From: Paenibacillus sp. XY044
GTDB lineage: Bacteria; Bacillota; Bacilli; Paenibacillales; Paenibacillaceae
Direction of reading: 5' to 3'
DNA: 64,000 bases
Assembly: GCF_002257645.1 (NCBI RefSeq)
Contig: NZ_NQMO01000003.1
Location: 62,001 to 126,000, forward strand
Shown: one piece after another, positions 50,954-58,838 of the stretch
How positions within the stretch are numbered: position 1 is the stretch's first letter
Layout of the letters: each line of letters opens with the position of its first letter
Notes under the pieces: model-generated
What the model was told of the DNA's origin: nothing
The model's database searches: none
The model's input: the letters and a program-made list of their open reading frames with translations, nothing else
Program-made: the position numbers and the translations under genes

Positions 50954-51552
50954 ATTGCGATGAGGCTCACAGCCTGTTCGGCATCGTTTTGGATTTGGAA
51001 GAAGACGATCCGAGACGGATTGAGCTCGAACAGCATACAGCCACTTGCAGTGATTGCGAAGCGGAATTGGTGTTATGGAAAGAAAGCCGGGTACTCATGA
51101 TGGATTGGCAGGAGAAGCCGACGGAAGAACAAGCGGAGGAAGTCAACCGGAACGTCATGGACCGGATTTACCGCGAATCTCCGTGGCTGATTCCGGACCA
51201 TAGCAAGCCTTTCGCTGTGCCCGCATCTACCCGAAAACGCATGTCCTGGTGGATTGCCGGGTTTGTAATGGTATTTTTGGCCAGCTTTCTGTATTGGGCG
51301 ATCATGGAAAAGCCGTTTACCAAAGAGACAGCCGGAGCGGTACCTACCGGGATTCTTCCGACTGGCGTCGCAGGTTCATCCGTCGTGTCGGAACAGGTCA
51401 GTTATGTGATACCGAACACCAACAGCGGGATTATCGAGCCGCTTGTCGCGGGTATGGGTCCGACCCATCCGCAGTACTGGATGATTCTGTCGGTGCTCGG
51501 AGTAGGAATGGCCCTGTTTTCATTGGGAAGGGTCAGCCGTATCAGGAAGTAG
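50950..51552 (+). CDS. Putative anti-sigma factor with zinc finger and two membrane segments
   Basis: Protein of 200 aa. The N-terminal zf-HC2/ZAS-type motif H-x3-C-x2-C is EQHTATCSDCEAE (about 28-40), with Cys3 as a possible extra ligand. A membrane helix lies near 98-117 (WWIAGFVMVFLASFLYW) and a second at the C-terminus (about 175-192). The extracytoplasmic middle is Gly/Ser/Val-rich. Coupled to the ECF gene, so it most likely holds that sigma at the membrane. PrsW-type cleavage is a possibility only. Confidence 0.83.
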   Translation: MNCDEAHSLFGIVLDLEEDDPRRIELEQHTATCSDCEAELVLWKESRVLMMDWQEKPTEEQAEEVNRNVMDRIYRESPWLIPDHSKPFAVPASTRKRMSWWIAGFVMVFLASFLYWAIMEKPFTKETAGAVPTGILPTGVAGSSVVSEQVSYVIPNTNSGIIEPLVAGMGPTHPQYWMILSVLGVGMALFSLGRVSRIRK

Positions 51553-51592
51553 GTTCTTTCGCATATATATATAGAAGAAAGGGGATACGCGC

Positions 51593-52180
51593 ATGATGAT
51601 CGGTTTGATCCGCCACGGGCTGACGGATTGGAATAAGCTTGGGAGAATACAGGGGCAGAGCGATATCCCTTTGAATGAAGAGGGCAGGAAGCAAGCGGAG
51701 CGTCTAGGGGACCGGCTGCTTCATGAGCCGTACCGTTGGGATTTTATTATCAGCAGCAAGCTCTCACGCGCGCGGGAAACCGGGCAAATTCTGGCCGGCA
51801 AGCTCAACATTCCGCTATTTGAGCCCGATGAACGTCTGAACGAACGGAGTTTTGGACAAGCGGAAGGATTAACGGCCGAAGAGCGTGAAAGCCGCTGGGG
51901 CAAGCAATGGGATGTGAATGACCTGGGCCAGGAGACGATCGAGCAGATTGAGGCCAGAGCCCTGGCGTTTATGGAGGATATGTGGACTGCCTATCCCGAC
52001 AAAAACATGCTCGTCGTTAGTCACGGCGGGCTGCTGGCACAGCTGTACAAATCGCTGTATAAGGATAAATACACGGAGCGGATTGGCAATCTGTCGCTTA
52101 CGATCCTGGAGAAAAAGGATATCGACTGGATGCCGCTCCTCTATAACTGCACTCGTCATTTGGCGGAAAAGAACGGATAA
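51593..52180 (+). CDS. Histidine phosphatase family protein
   Basis: Phosphoglycerate-mutase-like phosphatase (195 aa). The catalytic RHG is in GLIRHGLTDWNKLGRIQGQ; the second histidine is in VVSHGGLLAQL, and the Arg/Glu pair in SKLSRARETGQIL and LNERSFGQAEG. Members remove phosphate from sugars, alpha-ribazole or related small molecules; the substrate here is unknown. Its stop lies inside its own terminator. Confidence 0.88.
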   Translation: MMIGLIRHGLTDWNKLGRIQGQSDIPLNEEGRKQAERLGDRLLHEPYRWDFIISSKLSRARETGQILAGKLNIPLFEPDERLNERSFGQAEGLTAEERESRWGKQWDVNDLGQETIEQIEARALAFMEDMWTAYPDKNMLVVSHGGLLAQLYKSLYKDKYTERIGNLSLTILEKKDIDWMPLLYNCTRHLAEKNG

Positions 52181-52208
52181 CTCGGACAAGAACCGGGTTA
52201 TTTTTTTT
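52177..52208 (+). terminator. Terminator overlapping the phosphatase stop codon
   Basis: ATAACTCGG/CCGGGTTAT (one G-T pair) followed by eight T; the TAA is part of the stem. Confidence 0.82.
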
Positions 52209-52273
52209 ATGTGGATCGAATAAAAATTGTAATAATTCCCATAATGGTATTAAAACGGCGAGGCGATGATGAC

Positions 52274-53401
52274 ATGAATTTAGCGGATATGCTTTCGTAC
52301 GCGGATATCGGCCAGCTGACTACCATTGCAAGCCATTACCAATGCCAATGCAAAAGAAATTCCAAGCACGAACTGATCCAGAGCATTCTGGTCACGCTGA
52401 ACCGGAGGGAATTCATTGAGCAGCAGGTTAACACGGTGTCCCTTCCAGATTTGCGTTTTCTGAATTCGGTATTGTTTGACAACAGATCGTTTTACAGCGT
52501 TGAAGACTTAGCGGCTGTCGTCCGGCAGACGACTTTTGATCTCCCGGCGAACGAGGTGCATGAGACTCCGAGAGAAGCCATCGCCCGCTATAAGCGCAGC
52601 GGCTGGCTGTTCAACGGGATGACTTCCAGCACCAAGTATCTGTTCCAAATGCCCAACGATCTGAAGGACCGGTTCCGGGCCGAGCTTGGGCAAACCCTGA
52701 AGCGAAAGGTCGTTAAATCCGGCGAACCTCCGGTATATCGGGAGGAGCAGGAACTGTGCGCCGAGGACTTGATGTACATGCTCAGGTATGTGAAGCAGCA
52801 GGAGATCGAACTGAATCAGGAATTCGTGATGTACAAACGATACCAGCAGCAGTTAATGGACATGTTCCATGTCAGTGAGCCCCTTCTCAACAAGGGGGGA
52901 TGGCGCTTTGGCTACGGCAGGAGTTTTAATGCATATCCGAACCGGATGGCGCTTCTGTATGACTATGCGTTCTACCATAGATATGTGGAAGAAAACGGAA
53001 GCAAGCTGGAGCTGTCCGGCAAGGGCGCAGAGCTGCTGGAAAGCGGGACGAAAGAGAGCATGGTACAAATTTTCCGCTTTTGGTTAAAACTTTATAAAAG
53101 CGCCATCCCTAACTTGGCATCCCTGGTTTATTGGACAGGGGAATGCGCCAAGGAATGGGTAACCGCCGCTTCCCTGCATGATGCTTTGGGCTGGCTGATC
53201 AAACCGTTTTATTATGACACTGCAGAGTCGATATTAAATGAAAGAATTATCGCGATGATGATGCATCTAGGACTTATCCGCATCGGAGAAAGTCCGGAGA
53301 GGGGCATGGTTCTGAAAATGACCGCTTTCGGACAAAAGCTGGCCAGCAAAAGCCTAAATCTCGGAAGCGGCGAGCTGGAACCGCTCATTGACAAGTCATA
53401 G
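52274..53401 (+). CDS. Unknown protein with SAP-like start and winged-helix features
   Basis: A soluble protein of 375 aa whose family I do not recognise. The first 45 residues (MLSYADIGQLTTIASHY, then CQCKRNSKHELIQSIL) have the two-helix look of a SAP-type or helicase-associated domain. Later stretches alternate long helices (DLMYMLRYVKQQEIELNQEF) with short turns, and the end (MMMHLGLIRIGE... VLKMTAFGQKLAS) resembles a winged helix. The ATG at 52274 with GAGGCGATGA is preferred over a TTG-type start upstream. DNA binding is inference. Confidence 0.7.
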   Translation: MNLADMLSYADIGQLTTIASHYQCQCKRNSKHELIQSILVTLNRREFIEQQVNTVSLPDLRFLNSVLFDNRSFYSVEDLAAVVRQTTFDLPANEVHETPREAIARYKRSGWLFNGMTSSTKYLFQMPNDLKDRFRAELGQTLKRKVVKSGEPPVYREEQELCAEDLMYMLRYVKQQEIELNQEFVMYKRYQQQLMDMFHVSEPLLNKGGWRFGYGRSFNAYPNRMALLYDYAFYHRYVEENGSKLELSGKGAELLESGTKESMVQIFRFWLKLYKSAIPNLASLVYWTGECAKEWVTAASLHDALGWLIKPFYYDTAESILNERIIAMMMHLGLIRIGESPERGMVLKMTAFGQKLASKSLNLGSGELEPLIDKS

Positions 53402-53445
53402 CCGCCTTGTTACAATCACTCCCAAAAGTTAAGGGGTGATGAAAA

Positions 53446-53952
53446 ATGCTGTTACCTTACGGCCAGCATCTGCCAAAAATCCACCCGTCCGTCTATGTGG
53501 CGGAGGGTGCCAAAATTGTCGGTGACGTTCAAATTGGTCAACAATCAAGCGTATGGTTTAACGCAGTGCTTCGTGGTGATATGGCACCCATCGTGATCGG
53601 AGACCGATGCAACATTCAGGATGGAGCGGTAGGACACGTAAATACGGACGAGCCGCTGATCCTGGCTGACGACGTCTCCGTCGGACATGCCGCCATCGTT
53701 CACGGCTGCACAATAGGCAAAGGTACATTAATCGGAATGGGGGCCATCGTACTGAACGGGGCCGAGATTGGTGAATATGCTTTAATAGGGGCAGGATCAA
53801 TCGTTACTGAAAATAAAAAAATACCACCCTATACGCTTTCTCTGGGTTCGCCGGCGAGAGTGGTCCGTGAATTAACCGAGGAAGACTTGCGCAGAATGTA
53901 TCGTACCACTCAAAACTATGTGGACAAGGGTAAAGAGTATAGGATGTTCTAA
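53446..53952 (+). CDS. Gamma-carbonic-anhydrase-like hexapeptide-repeat protein
   Basis: Left-handed beta-helix trimer (168 aa) of the YrdA/PaaY/gamma-CA group. Hexapeptide repeats run through IVGDVQIGQQSSVWFNAVLRGD, and metal-ligand histidines are in NIQDGAVGHVN and VSVGHAAIVHGC. The normal GMGAIVLNGAEIG turn and C-terminal helices follow. Binding of zinc or iron is likely; enzyme activity is not certain for this group. RBS AAGGGGTGATG. A GTTACAAT element at 53407-53414 may be its -10. Confidence 0.88.
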   Translation: MLLPYGQHLPKIHPSVYVAEGAKIVGDVQIGQQSSVWFNAVLRGDMAPIVIGDRCNIQDGAVGHVNTDEPLILADDVSVGHAAIVHGCTIGKGTLIGMGAIVLNGAEIGEYALIGAGSIVTENKKIPPYTLSLGSPARVVRELTEEDLRRMYRTTQNYVDKGKEYRMF

Positions 53953-53976
53953 TCAAAGGTTCGGAGGTGCATCCTA

Positions 53977-54156
53977 ATGGATAAGATGAAAGCTACTTAT
54001 GAAGTCATGTTGGGGCTGGCGGCTGAAATGGTATGGGACGAAGCGTTGCGAAAACACCGGAGCGAAGAGCTTTACCGCGAAATAGACAGGGCTCTGGCAT
54101 CTGGAGACGAGGCGGCTTTCCGTGACCTGACGGATGAACTGAAGTTGCTTAATTAA
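53977..54156 (+). CDS. IDEAL-domain small protein
   Basis: A 59-residue gene with CGGAGGTG upstream. The C-terminal half, ELYREIDRALASGDEAAFRD followed by LTDELK, matches the IDEAL domain found at the end of Bacillus YpiB and in ComK-regulator-like proteins. In Bacillus the longer YpiB sits at this place of the map (before ypiF and qcrA), so this is a short form. Terminator follows. Function unknown. Confidence 0.78.
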   Translation: MDKMKATYEVMLGLAAEMVWDEALRKHRSEELYREIDRALASGDEAAFRDLTDELKLLN

Positions 54157-54170
54157 ATGGATAAATGAAA

Positions 54171-54204
54171 AGAAATGCAGACACCCATGCTGCATTTCTT
54201 TTTT
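54171..54204 (+). terminator. Terminator after the IDEAL-domain gene
   Basis: AGAAATGCAG/CTGCATTTCT stem with T run. Confidence 0.87.
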
Positions 54205-54306
54205 GTTGGGATCGTCTGCGACAATGAATTTTACAAAATGCTGACACGGAAACAAGCATATTATAGAATGGAATGGTGAAAAATAATGGAAAGGGTGAAC
54301 CCTTGA

Positions 54307-54747
54307 ATGAAGTTCAGCGAAGTGGAAGAGGCAACCTGGAGTGAGCTCTCCCCCTATTTCGACACCTGCCTCATCCCTTACACCGGCCTGTCAGGCAAAG
54401 AGTCTCCTGTGGAAGCGACGGAGGCGCTGGCACGGCTGCGGGATTTTATGGACCTGGTTGAAATGCCGTTTAAAGGGAGGATCATTACATACCCGGCCGT
54501 ACAATACGGCCAAGGAGAGGATCTGTCGTTATTGCAGGAAATATGTCGTAATGTGAAGGTGGCGGGATTTGCTTATGTCATCGTCATGTCGGCAGACATC
54601 GAGCTGATCCAATGTCAGGTTGAAGACTGTGATTTGCTTCTGTCCCAGAGGGTATTAAATGAAGAAACGGGTGGAGCAGGTATAGCAGGCCGGATTAAGG
54701 ATAAAATACAGGAAATGTGGCAGCGAGGCAACAAAATGGAAATGTGA
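54307..54747 (+). CDS. DUF2487-family protein (YpiF-like)
   Basis: Soluble protein of 146 aa. Start MKFSEVEEATWSELSPYFDT, then VEMPFKGRIITYPAVQY and a Rossmann-like strand FAYVIVMSADIE. Size and position directly before qcrA match Bacillus YpiF. RBS AAAGGGTGAAC. Function unknown; the constant link to the qcr operon suggests a respiratory role, which is inference. Confidence 0.8.
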   Translation: MKFSEVEEATWSELSPYFDTCLIPYTGLSGKESPVEATEALARLRDFMDLVEMPFKGRIITYPAVQYGQGEDLSLLQEICRNVKVAGFAYVIVMSADIELIQCQVEDCDLLLSQRVLNEETGGAGIAGRIKDKIQEMWQRGNKMEM

Positions 54748-54808
54748 CAGAAATTCAACAATTTAATTGGGTAAATCTTCTTCCGCCTCATAAAAGAGTT
54801 GGATATTC

Positions 54809-54837
54809 TTGACGGTCTTATAAGGCTAATATATTAT
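54809..54837 (+). promoter_or_regulatory. Sigma-A promoter of qcrABC
   Basis: TTGACG (54809-54814), 17 bases, TATTAT (54832-54837), about 80 bases before qcrA. Confidence 0.72.
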
Positions 54838-54917
54838 TATTATGTCCTAGTAAGTCGTGTGATAATAATCATTGAAAGCACTTTAAGACTTGGTTGACAA
54901 AGGGGGTTGAAGACATT

Positions 54918-55460
54918 ATGAGCAACCAAAATGAGCACCATGAACCATCTCACAAACCACCCGGTCGTAAAGAAATGTCCCGTCGACAATTTCTGACTTA
55001 TACATTGGGCGGTGCCACTGCTTACATGGCAGCCGGTGCAGTCCTGCCGATGGTGCGTTTTGCTGTGGATCCGATCCTGCATAAAAAGGGCGAGGGAGAG
55101 TTCATTAAAGTTGTCGAAGAAAGCAAAATTACCGACGAGCCTCAAGAATTCTCTTTTGAGCTGAAACAGCAGGATGGATGGTATGCAAGCACTGCAACAC
55201 TAACCGCTTGGATACGCAAGGATGAACAGGGGAAAATCTATGCGCTGTCCCCGATCTGTAAGCATTTGGGCTGTACGGTCGGCTGGAACAATGATAAAGG
55301 CTTCCCGGATGAATACCACTGCCCATGCCACGGGGCGCGTTATACCAAAGAAGGCAAGAACTTGGCTGTAGCGCCGAAGCCGCTCGACACTTACAAATTG
55401 AAAATTGAAAACGGTTGGATTTATTTGGGCAGTGTTGAGCCAAATACTGAAGTAAAATAG
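54918..55460 (+). CDS. qcrA: Menaquinol:cytochrome c reductase Rieske iron-sulfur subunit
   Basis: Rieske 2Fe-2S subunit (180 aa) of the b6c complex that passes electrons from menaquinol to cytochrome c. Cluster ligands are in CKHLGC and CPCHGARY; the disulfide cysteines are the second Cys of CKHLGC and the first of the CPC box. The N-terminus has SRRQFLTYTLGG, a twin-Arg-like signal that stays as membrane anchor. ATG at 54918 behind GGGGG. Promoter at 54809. Confidence 0.96.
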   Translation: MSNQNEHHEPSHKPPGRKEMSRRQFLTYTLGGATAYMAAGAVLPMVRFAVDPILHKKGEGEFIKVVEESKITDEPQEFSFELKQQDGWYASTATLTAWIRKDEQGKIYALSPICKHLGCTVGWNNDKGFPDEYHCPCHGARYTKEGKNLAVAPKPLDTYKLKIENGWIYLGSVEPNTEVK

Positions 55461-55475
55461 GAGGCGTAGATTCGG

Positions 55476-56147
55476 ATGTTTAAGAATGTCTACAACTGGA
55501 TTGATGAACGTCTTGATGTCACGCCGATTTGGAGAGACGTGGCGGACCATGAAGTGCCGGAGCACGTTAACCCGGCGCATCATTTCTCTGCGTTTGTATA
55601 CTGTTTTGGCGGATTGACGTTTTTTATCACGGTCATCCAGATCCTGTCGGGGATGTTCCTGACCATGTATTACGTTCCGGACATCATTAACGCCTACGCC
55701 AGCGTTGAGTACCTCCAGACGAAAGTCGCTTTCGGGCAAATCGTCCGCGGTATGCACCACTGGGGGGCGAGCTTGGTTATCGTTATGATGTTCCTACATA
55801 CCATGCGCGTATTCTTCACAGGTTCCTATAAGGCACCTCGTGAAATGAACTGGGTCGTGGGTATGCTGATATTCTTTATCATGCTGGGCTTGGGCCTGAC
55901 AGGCTATCTCCTTCCATGGGATAACAAAGCCTACTTTGCAACAAAGGTTACGCTGGAAATTGCGAATTCCGTTCCATGGCTTGGGCCGATCATTAAGGAA
56001 TTCCTGCAAGGCGGTACAATTGTAGGTGCCGAGACGTTAACGCGTTTCTTCGCACTTCACGTCTTTTTCCTCCCGGCCGTGTTGCTCATTCTTCTGGTCG
56101 GACATTTTATCATGATCCGCAGACAGGGCATCTCCGGTCCACTATAA
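55476..56147 (+). CDS. qcrB: Menaquinol:cytochrome c reductase cytochrome b subunit
   Basis: Cytochrome b6-type membrane subunit (223 aa) with four helices. Haem-ligand histidines are in MHHWGASLVIVMMFLH and FALHVFFLPAVLLILLVGHF. The b6-specific Cys for the extra covalent haem may be in the N-terminal part (VYCFGGLTF, Cys43). 15 bases after qcrA, RBS AGGAGGC. Confidence 0.96.
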   Translation: MFKNVYNWIDERLDVTPIWRDVADHEVPEHVNPAHHFSAFVYCFGGLTFFITVIQILSGMFLTMYYVPDIINAYASVEYLQTKVAFGQIVRGMHHWGASLVIVMMFLHTMRVFFTGSYKAPREMNWVVGMLIFFIMLGLGLTGYLLPWDNKAYFATKVTLEIANSVPWLGPIIKEFLQGGTIVGAETLTRFFALHVFFLPAVLLILLVGHFIMIRRQGISGPL

Positions 56148-56166
56148 TAAGAAGGGAGGAATATCC

Positions 56167-57042
56167 ATGGCACACGGTAACAATTCAAAAGAAAAAGTGG
56201 TATATGTTGGCGACTCGCGCGTCCGCAAAGGCAACGGGTTTATTACACCACCGGACTACACGTCGTATCCAGGCAAATCGGAAGCGTTTATCCCTAACTT
56301 TCTTTTGAAAGAATGGATGGTCGGTGTTGTCGTACTTGTCGGATTCCTGGTGCTCACCATTGCAGAACCGGCTCCACTGTGGTTCCCTGCGAACCCAAGT
56401 GCGTCCATTATCCCGATGCCTGACTGGTACTTCTTGTTCTTGTATCAATACCTGAAGCTGCCATATGCATCTGGTGATTATGTCGTGTTAGGCGTCATCG
56501 GGGTGAGTGGTGTCGCGTTTGGTTCGTTGCTATTGGCTCCGTTTCTGGATACAGGCAAAGAACGCCGCTTCTATCGTAGACCGATCGCATCCTCGCTCAT
56601 GCTGCTGTCTTTGATTGCCTGCGTTTATTTAACAAACAGCGCATGGCACCATTACAAAGAAGAGATGGCTGCTACCGGTCAAATTCCGGAGAACATCCAG
56701 CGTGAAGAGAAAGCTGCCGAAAACAAAGCTAAAGGACTTCCGACGTCCAGCGCGACCCAGCAAAAAGAGATCGCGATCGTCGACAAAGAAGATCCGGCAA
56801 TGGAATCTTATAAAAAAGCAGGCTGCATTACCTGCCACGCAGCAGATATGAAAGGCGCTGCAGGTCCGTCTCTCCGTGGAGTCGGCGACAAACATAACAA
56901 AGATGACATTCTGAAAATTATCAAAGAGGGCTATGAAGGGAAGATGCCTGCGATGTACGATTCGGCAATCGCTGCAGGCCTGACCGACAAAGACATCGAT
57001 CATTTGGCAGAATGGCTTTCGAAGCAAAAGGCAGAGCAATAA
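56167..57042 (+). CDS. qcrC: Menaquinol:cytochrome c reductase cytochrome c subunit
   Basis: Bacillus-type fusion (291 aa) of a subunit-IV-like membrane part (three helices, about 55-75, 112-132, 144-162; PDWYFLFLYQYLK is the b6f subunit IV mark) with a C-terminal cytochrome c. Haem attachment site CITCH is near residue 220, and the axial Met is in GKMPAMYD. Haem attachment would need the ResB/ResC proteins at the start of the window. RBS AAGGGAGG. Terminator follows. Confidence 0.96.
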   Translation: MAHGNNSKEKVVYVGDSRVRKGNGFITPPDYTSYPGKSEAFIPNFLLKEWMVGVVVLVGFLVLTIAEPAPLWFPANPSASIIPMPDWYFLFLYQYLKLPYASGDYVVLGVIGVSGVAFGSLLLAPFLDTGKERRFYRRPIASSLMLLSLIACVYLTNSAWHHYKEEMAATGQIPENIQREEKAAENKAKGLPTSSATQQKEIAIVDKEDPAMESYKKAGCITCHAADMKGAAGPSLRGVGDKHNKDDILKIIKEGYEGKMPAMYDSAIAAGLTDKDIDHLAEWLSKQKAEQ

Positions 57043-57060
57043 GCGGCCATACTTATTCAG

Positions 57061-57093
57061 AAAACCTGATCGTATTTACGATCAGGTTTTTTT
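57061..57093 (+). terminator. Terminator after qcrABC
   Basis: AAAACCTGATCGT/ACGATCAGGTTTT, 13 bp, with T run. Confidence 0.92.
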
Positions 57094-57186
57094 AAGAGAT
57101 CAGAAAGTACGACTTTCGTGCATGAACTCAGATCAACAGCCCCGTATTGGGGGCAAAGGTATCGTGGGAGTACAAGGAGGGACAAC

Positions 57187-57810
57187 GTGTCGATCGCTTA
57201 TTTCTGGAGCCGTTCGCTGCTCGGAAACCGGGGGTTTTTATGGCTCCTGTTATGGTGCAACTTGCTGGGCACGGTATACGGTTATTACTGGTATGCCCAA
57301 CAAATGGAATATACCGTAGCGAATAATCCTATTTGGCAGGTCATTTTCGTTCCGGACAGTCCGACGGCAAGCCTGTTTTTTACGATCGCAATATGGATGC
57401 TGCTGTATCCGCCAAAGACGAAGCTTGGCTGCGGATTCAGGCTGCTGATCGAGGCGCTGGCTGTCGTGACGTCGGTGAAGTACGGCATCTGGGCGGTGAG
57501 CATCATATTTGCCGGCTATGCTCAGGGTTCCGCGCTGGTATGGCAGGATTGGATGCTGGTCATCTCCCATTCGGCCATGGCCATCGAAGCGCTGCTGTAC
57601 GTCCGCCTGTTCAAGCTAGGTGCAACCATGCTGATTCCGGCCGCGGCATGGACATTCCTGAACGATACGGTGGATTATACATATGGGGTCTTTCCGTGGC
57701 TGCCAGCTCAGTTGATGGATGATATCGCCAGCGTTCAATATTTTACATTCGGCTTGACGCTGTTCAGCGCGCTGCTGGCCTGGCTTGTCATAAGACAGGC
57801 TCGGCGCTGA
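57187..57810 (+). CDS. DUF1405 membrane protein (YpjA-like)
   Basis: Multi-pass membrane protein (207 aa, about six helices). FVPDSPTASLFF and the D-x-V-D-Y-T-Y pattern (LNDTVDYTYG) are typical of the YpjA family, always found after qcr genes in Bacilli. The GTG at 57187 follows AAGGAGGG; the ORF upstream of it lacks an RBS. Function unknown. Confidence 0.82.
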   Translation: MSIAYFWSRSLLGNRGFLWLLLWCNLLGTVYGYYWYAQQMEYTVANNPIWQVIFVPDSPTASLFFTIAIWMLLYPPKTKLGCGFRLLIEALAVVTSVKYGIWAVSIIFAGYAQGSALVWQDWMLVISHSAMAIEALLYVRLFKLGATMLIPAAAWTFLNDTVDYTYGVFPWLPAQLMDDIASVQYFTFGLTLFSALLAWLVIRQARR

Positions 57811-57821
57811 CAACAAGTTCA

Positions 57822-57870
57822 GTTCTATGGACATCCCTTCTGCCATACATATACGGTAGGAGGGATGTCC
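57822..57870 (+). promoter_or_regulatory. Sigma-E-like promoter and SD-sequestering hairpin of ypjB
   Basis: Arms 57829-57844 and 57855-57870 pair over 16 uninterrupted positions (two G-T) with a 10-base loop. The right arm contains AGGAGG (57858-57863), and the ypjB ATG starts one base after the hairpin. No T run. CATACATA (57844-57851) in the loop fits a sigma-E -10, with GTTCTATG (57822-57829) a fair -35 at 14 bases. RNA starting near 57857 would lack the left arm. Confidence 0.66.
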
Positions 57871-57871
57871 C

Positions 57872-58753
57872 ATGTTACGTAGAGGCACGGCTGCCAGATG
57901 GAGCCTGGCGGTCATCATGGTGCTGCTTGGATTCAGCTGCAGTCTATCCTGGACGGCGGCGGAAGCCGCTGCTCTGTCGGCTGCGGGAGGTACGGGTAGT
58001 ACAGGTGAGGCGACCAAACAGGCTGAGCAGCTGGATGTGCTGGCCGAGTCTGTATATCAGCATGTATTGGAAGGCAACATCAATCTCGTCCGGCAGGAAA
58101 TTCTGCAGGCCAGCGATATATTTGAGCACTCTTCCTTCCAAGGTTTGACGAGCGTGGAAGGATTTCATGCCCTGTCGGAGAGCTTGGTGGAGATGAAGGA
58201 AGCGACGAATCAGGCGCAAATTCAACAGGAGCAGTGGCTGACCGCTTCGGCCAAATTCCGGTTGGCTGCCGACAGCTTAAGTCATCCCAAGCAGCCAATG
58301 TGGATGCAGTACTACAAGGTGCTCCGTGAGGATCTGAGCGAAATGAAGACCGGAGCGGCCGCTGCCGACTCCCGGGGGATGAAAGCAGCCTATGAGAGTC
58401 TGCAGAACCATTATGAGATTATCCGTCCGGCCGTGATCATCCAGCGCAAGCCGGAGGAAATTACGGCAGCGGATGCCTGGGTATCTTATGTTGGCGGCTT
58501 AATCCAGTCGTCCTCGTCCTCGGCAAGCGAAATTCAGGATGTCGTGACTTCCGGCGAGGAAGTGTTTAACGGCTTGTTCGGAAAAAAGAAGGACGACAAC
58601 CCGGCCTTCGCCCCCATTGACGAGGTCAACGGATTGTGGCCTTGGACCTTCTGGGCAGGCTCGTTTATCATCCTTGTTCTGACCTACACCGGTTACCGGA
58701 AATATAGAGGAGAGCGGGACAGTTTCAAAAGCGTGAAGCCCAAAGAGCTGTAG
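57872..58753 (+). CDS. ypjB: Sporulation protein YpjB
   Basis: Exported membrane protein of 293 aa: signal peptide (about 10-33, cleavage near AEAAA), a long helical extracytoplasmic region with AESVYQHVLEGNINLVRQEI, LTSVEGFHALSESLVEMKEA and an IQRKPEEITAADAWVSYVGG stretch, then a C-terminal membrane helix (about 253-272) and a basic tail. Matches Bacillus YpjB in topology and place. Probably translated only from its own sporulation mRNA because of the hairpin upstream. Confidence 0.85.
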   Translation: MLRRGTAARWSLAVIMVLLGFSCSLSWTAAEAAALSAAGGTGSTGEATKQAEQLDVLAESVYQHVLEGNINLVRQEILQASDIFEHSSFQGLTSVEGFHALSESLVEMKEATNQAQIQQEQWLTASAKFRLAADSLSHPKQPMWMQYYKVLREDLSEMKTGAAAADSRGMKAAYESLQNHYEIIRPAVIIQRKPEEITAADAWVSYVGGLIQSSSSSASEIQDVVTSGEEVFNGLFGKKKDDNPAFAPIDEVNGLWPWTFWAGSFIILVLTYTGYRKYRGERDSFKSVKPKEL

Positions 58754-58791
58754 TACACGGTCATGTGGGCCATATTCCCTTATATATTGGC

Positions 58792-58828
58792 AAAGCCCGC
58801 CAGCTTCAAGAGCCGGCGAGCTTTTTTT
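58792..58828. terminator. Terminator between ypjB and the YitT-family gene
   Basis: AAAGCCCGCC/GGCGAGCTTT (one mismatch) with seven T, between two convergent genes. Confidence 0.75.
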
Positions 58829-58838
58829 GTGCTTCCGA

